DNA from: Hofstenia miamia
Taxonomy: Eukaryota; Xenacoelomorpha; Acoela
Length of the DNA: 64,000 nucleotides
Direction: 5' to 3'
NCBI GenBank assembly: GCA_004352715.1
Contig: SCFE01000053.1
Location: 1,000,004 to 1,064,003, forward strand
The position numbers and the translations under genes were made by a program. Under the pieces are notes generated by a model. It had not been told where the DNA came from. It searched no databases and saw nothing but the letters and a program-made list of their open reading frames with translations. Position 1 is the first letter of the stretch. Each line of letters begins with the position of its first letter. Below are positions 60,236-64,000 of this stretch, piece after piece.

Positions 60236-60656
60236 ACTTGTCCTCCATTGGCTAAAACTGGGATGGGGCTTTGGCAAATGTCTGGTGTTTTCACCTAGTG
60301 CTCTTATGATCGTGAGAATTCAGGCGTTACATGGTAGCATTCGAACAATTCCTTGCAAGGTATTCTCATTCGGTGCTTGTTAGAAGATTGCCAAATAATG
60401 GCTGTACCTTAAGATAGAGACCCCTGCTGTAGTGAACAGATTCCCAATGGCATGTTATAAATTTCTACATATTTTGTGATTAATAGGATCAATATGAATG
60501 TGCATACTAGGCTACTTGTATCTTTCTGTATCTGCAAATGTGTAATAGTGAATTTTGCATCCGTATTGCAAGCCATGGTGCAAAAGATTCATCATCCAAA
60601 AAGAATAAAATTGTGCTCACTGACAATTGAAAATATACCACAAAAACAATGATTTT

Positions 60657-60659
<3 letters not shown>

Positions 60660-60707
<48 letters not shown>
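60660..60707. repeat. (AT)n microsatellite abutting P-like copy B
   Basis: 48-bp AT tract ending exactly where similarity to copy A begins, so copy B may have inserted at, or been truncated by, the tract. Confidence 0.9.
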
Positions 60708-60709
<2 letters not shown>

Positions 60710-61049
60710 AGGAGTACATAATAACAGGACATGACACCGAAAATCTCACTTAAAACTTGAGGGCTGGCTCAATATTTTGTATTTTCATACCAAAATTATA
60801 TTTTTCATACACAATGAAATTAATAGGATTTAGGTGTATTAAAATAACAAAATCACTATATATCTAATAGCTACATCAGTATTGTAATTTGAAATCATTA
60901 TTTTATAAATAAAAATCAAATGTTACAGGTAAGATAACAGGTAAATTATGTCCTGATTAAAAAAACATTAAGGATACTATTCAATTTACAAAATTTAAAT
61001 TAATTATGCAAATTTGGTTAACTTTCTAACATTACTTTGCTTGCCTTAT

Positions 61050-62068
61050 TCAAAACCGATAGTCCTTTAAAAAAATATTAACCAACTTCATAATTACAGA
61101 TTTTGGTGTAGACCTAAACTGAACAACATCACCAATTTCTTGAAGACAGTTATATAAACGATTCCGGCAATATTGCGTTTTAGATTTGGTAAAGTAGGAG
61201 TAGCAGCAAAACACGTATTCCACAAAATCATGTGACGGATGGTGTAATCCTCCTCGGTTTAAATTAGTAAAAAAGGCATCGGGTTCAGACGGATGTTCAT
61301 GCGACAAAAGCAGTATTTCTGTTGAAGCAACATATCCACAAATGTAATAGAGATTTCATCTGAGCTAATTTCACTGACGTAGTTCATTAAATTATCTAAT
61401 ATATTAACATCATCTTCAAGAAATTGAAGAGTACATAAATTGCAAGAATGAACACTGTCAGACCAAGTAAAATGTTCCACTAAATCCAAAAGCAGTTTTG
61501 CTCTATCTATGTTATGAGTAAACATTACATCTGCGGTTGTAATGTAATAGTTGCCACCCGAAGACTGTCGAAAATGGCCAAAGTGACCTTCAAGATCATC
61601 TTGTTGAAAAAAAGATGATAAAATGAAATTATGACGACATGAATTGTTGGTTGTTAAGAGGTAGTTACATAAATCAATGAAAGAGGACGTCGTCCACATT
61701 AATGCTTCACTAGTTTCATTTGTCAGTGAGCGAATTTGAGTTGAACCAGATGGCTTCATGAATGATGCTAATCTTATTATATAAGAAAGAAAATCAAATC
61801 TTTCATCTGTAACATCTGATATGGTCTTTCTGAATGGATCACGTAAATTATTTGCTTCATTTAAAGTCTTGACATTCATAATATTCCACCATTTGACAAA
61901 GACCTGAATAAATTCTGAGGTGTTTTTCGAAGCTTCATTGGCATGTTCATATGAACTCAATGTTGTGAAAGTCTTTTCTGAGAAGACTTCAAGAGCTAAA
62001 CCAACTTTCTGTTTATCAAGATTTGATGGGCAAATAGCAGAAAACGTCAGTTTTGAATGCTTTAGCAA
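61050..62068 (-). pseudogene. P-like transposase, glutamate segment and C-terminus, copy B
   Basis: The main frame (61259-62068, 269 codons) begins inside the transposase (HSKLTFSAICPSNLDKQKVG), carries SSFFQQDDLEGHFGHFRQ with the likely catalytic Glu, then NYYITTADVMFTHNIDRAKL. At SSDE it loses the frame because about 7 bp present in copy A (CTCTTTTCATC region) are missing. The true C-terminus continues in the frame 61050-61307 (EHPSEPDAFF to the end). Copy A is intact across that site. Confidence 0.8.
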
Positions 62069-62565
62069 AGCTCCCTGCTCATGTTTATGTAATGTCCGTA
62101 AACTACTCCACTTAGCTGTTATCAGAACAGAATCCTCTTTAAAAAAATCAAGCTGCTGAGTTTTTTTTCAGAAAACCAATTGTTTCGTAAAGATTTCAAT
62201 ATATGTACTGCGTCAAACATTAAAAACATTGGTTGGTCTGTGAAATAGTTTGAAATCCAAGGTGTAGCTTCATCTTTACTAGTTGCGAATTTTTTTGAAA
62301 AATGATCTGTTTATGCGGTTATTGTCTGTTGTAATACCTAGAACAGCAACACCAACAGACTGAAGAGCTAATATCAAAGACTTAATATGATTAAATTGAA
62401 AGTCCGAAGTTAAAGCATTAACAGGGAGTAGTTTAGCAATAAACTTAGTTTTGGAAAAGAAAGGCTTGACCATTATCGCGAGTATTCTGTGAGCTAATTT
62501 GTTAACATCGTCCAATGCTTGACGAAAGATGCTGCCTCTTCTTAATATAAATTTCATCTATAATT
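62069..62565 (-). pseudogene. P-like transposase, two catalytic aspartate segments, copy B
   Basis: The frame 62279-62557 (92 codons) starts at the exon acceptor and contains FIAKLLPVNALTSDFQFNHI and GVAVLGITTDNNRINR, the first RNase-H-like block. The next segment, in a shifted frame, reads DEATPWISNYFTDQPMFLMF followed by DAVHILKSLRNNWFSEKK, the second. A run of eight T near 62161-62168 marks the frameshift. This is the part deleted from copy A. Confidence 0.82.
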
Positions 62566-62852
62566 AATCAACAGTTTTTTGATCGCAGTGGTAATTTAGA
62601 AAAAAATGAAATAAAAAAGTCGTTTTCTTCTGTAGATTTGTAAGCCGACGTTATTCGTTGCAAGGTGCGCACCTAAGTTGGGCAATTATAAATTGCCTGC
62701 ATATAATTATACTCCGATGTTATTTTTTATGAATGTTGAAAAATGCAAGAGCTAAATGATACACTAATAGGTTATACTTACGCGAATTATATGCATATAT
62801 GAATAGAGCAATAATTACGCAATTATTTCACACAACATATATAGTTGCCCAA

Positions 62853-63175
62853 CTAAGGTACGCACTGATGGTAACAGAAGCTTTTGTCGAAGTTTAGCAT
62901 ACAATGATCTGGAGACAGAATACCACGTAAAGCATTCAAAAAATCATCCATGTTATATATACGACCATTTCTTTGTTTATTCAAGAGGTGAATGTTGTTT
63001 GATAGGAAGCATGACTTATTGTGCACATCTTCACTGATATTTGTAATACATAAGTCAGACGAAACGTAATGTATAAGTTCGGCAAGTTGACTCGAAAATT
63101 TTATAGATCCAATAGCGGGATGTTTGACACTGGTCAATTTGGAAAAAGATTCATAATTGAAAGAAATTTCTTCTG
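62853..63175 (-). pseudogene. P-like transposase linker exon, copy B
   Basis: Reads EEISFNYESFSKLTSVKHPA and onward to CMLNFDKSFCYHQ before a likely donor around GTGCGT (about 62858-62864). It is conserved in copy A (54218-54583), which has 22-bp and few-base indels. No motif recognised; in P-type elements this position holds the segment between the THAP domain and the catalytic core. Confidence 0.6.
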
Positions 63176-63301
63176 TACAATATAAATGACATTTTGCTTA
63201 CTTGTTTCGGTTAAATAAGTTAAAATCTAGTTTTCGTGTGACATGCATGTATAGATTCTGTAAATAAACAGAAAATTTGGTGCATTACTTGAATGAAGAT
63301 T

Positions 63302-63862
63302 TTATAACGGTTTTACTGTATTTCGTTTGAGAAAAATTATCCAGTCAAATATAGGACCATCATGATGGATGCTTGTTATCACAAAAAAATTATCACTTTG
63401 AGAAACAGAAAGAAATATGTTGTCAGGAACACGTTTTTTAAATTCCTCTTCAAACTCTTTGGCTTTCATAACGTCTAAATCCAAAAAAGTCTTCATCTCA
63501 TCTGGCTGTGAATTTCTTGACGCACTTGAAGATTTGGCAGTACTGCGAACATTTGCAGCTGGAGTAGGAATAATGGAAGGTGACACATTGAGAAAAACAG
63601 GAGGGTTTGCAGGAACAGGATATCTTCCTCCACTTCTTTTAAAAATTGCATTGTCAGGCCAGTGCTTTCGGCAAACGCCCATGTTGATTGTTAAGTTTTT
63701 GCAATCAATGATATTTGGAAGCGCATTTAGCCATCTACGACATTCTTCAGGGTCTTTTGGAAAACTAAAAATTGAAATTCTTTCGTTTAACTTTACAATG
63801 GACTTATTTCTGATAGTATCATATCCGGTTTTGCATCCACCAACAGAACATTTCTTCCCCAT
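63302..63862 (-). pseudogene. THAP domain exon of P-like transposon, copy B
   Basis: 186-codon frame. The THAP domain covers residues 1 to about 91: zinc ligands Cys5, Cys10, Cys64 and His67, core FPKDPEECRRW (34-44), and PANPPVF in place of the AVPTIF box. A Ser/Ala-rich linker and a charged helix-like segment (DLDVMKAKEFEEEFKKRVPD, about 128-147) follow. The last 35 or so residues (from SDNFF) read into an intron: copy A has a donor-like GTAAGG at the equivalent place. The THAP part itself looks intact, though the element is not functional as a whole. Confidence 0.85.
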
Positions 63863-64000
63863 TACAAATTGGTAAACTAATAATGAGTATTTTACTGATT
63901 AATTTGTTGGGTAAACAACATCAACAGCATTTGTATTTCATCCAATGGGAATGGTGTATCCTACATCAATCAAATAATTTCTCACAATCATAAAGCACCA

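Larger units (their letters stand above)
60708..63892 (-). mobile_element. P-element-like (THAP9-like) transposon, copy B, nearly complete but broken
   Basis: Minus-strand element. From its 5' side: a THAP exon (63302-63862), a linker exon (about 62858-63175), a probable intron of about 290 bp with acceptor ATTATAG at about 62566, and a catalytic region (61354-62565). That region holds an Asp in GITTDNNRINR, an Asp in FDAVHILKSLRNNWF and a Glu in DDLEGHFGHFRQ; these match the D, D and E blocks of P/THAP9 transposases. A C-terminal region follows (61050-61353). A one-base shift in the T-run near 62165 and a deletion of about 7 bp near 61354 compared with copy A break the frame. Terminal repeats and target duplications are not resolved; the sequence may extend past 63892. 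Confidence 0.85.

Overview
The window is about 32% GC animal nuclear DNA with very low gene density, long AT-rich stretches, many (AT)n and (AAT)n microsatellites, and a dense layer of decayed transposable elements. The only host gene I can name is a SKI/SnoN-family transcriptional co-repressor, a family known only from animals, so this is a metazoan, probably an invertebrate. I cannot place it further. There are no bacterial features, operons, tRNA or rRNA genes, or CRISPR arrays that I can support.

Layout. 1-4.6 kb: microsatellites, a short R4-like retrotransposon relic, a 483-bp hAT-type MITE with a perfect 8-bp target duplication, and a Tc1-like transposase pseudogene that appears twice because a 1.27-kb block is repeated across a single N. 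4.6-7.7 kb: nothing recognisable. 7.7-9 kb: another N-joined duplication, a hAT-type MITE and a Tc1-like fragment. 9.8-14.2 kb: a 1.46-kb unidentified repeat abutting the 3' end of a long, broken R4-type non-LTR retrotransposon (reverse transcriptase with YMDD, zinc knuckle, restriction-like endonuclease) on the minus strand. 14.2-31.8 kb: mostly non-coding, with a perfect 89-bp-arm foldback element (16.5 kb), Tc1 fragments (24.1 and 28.3 kb), an unidentified coding-like ORF (27.8 kb) and LINE tails. 31.8-35.2 kb: a cluster of three hAT-type MITEs with target duplications, then a mariner pseudogene. 36.4-42.8 kb: two exons of the SKI/SnoN gene on the plus strand, joined in phase across a 5.2-kb intron that contains an antisense hAT transposase relic and an (AT)n-bounded repeat. 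43.8-48.6 kb: a second foldback MITE and a Tc1 fragment in otherwise blank DNA. 52.1-55.1 and 60.7-63.9 kb: two copies, in the same orientation, of a P-element-like (THAP9-like) DNA transposon. One has lost about 807 bp internally, including both catalytic aspartate segments. The other keeps the D, D and E segments but is frameshifted. Between them, bounded by two placeholder gaps of exactly 1000 N, is a contig with a second copy of the 1.46-kb repeat in inverted orientation next to an internally deleted R4 remnant.

Function. The SKI/SnoN gene would repress TGF-beta/BMP target genes by binding SMAD4. Everything else recognised is selfish DNA, all of it apparently inactive. The points most worth following are the deletion derivatives of the P-like and R4-like elements, the perfect palindrome at 16.5 kb, the shared sequence next to two R4 3' ends, and the unidentified ORF at 27.8 kb. 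Several apparent tandem duplications are joined by a single N and look like assembly joins of haplotypes, so they should not be read as biology without long reads. I found no convincing undescribed multi-gene system here.
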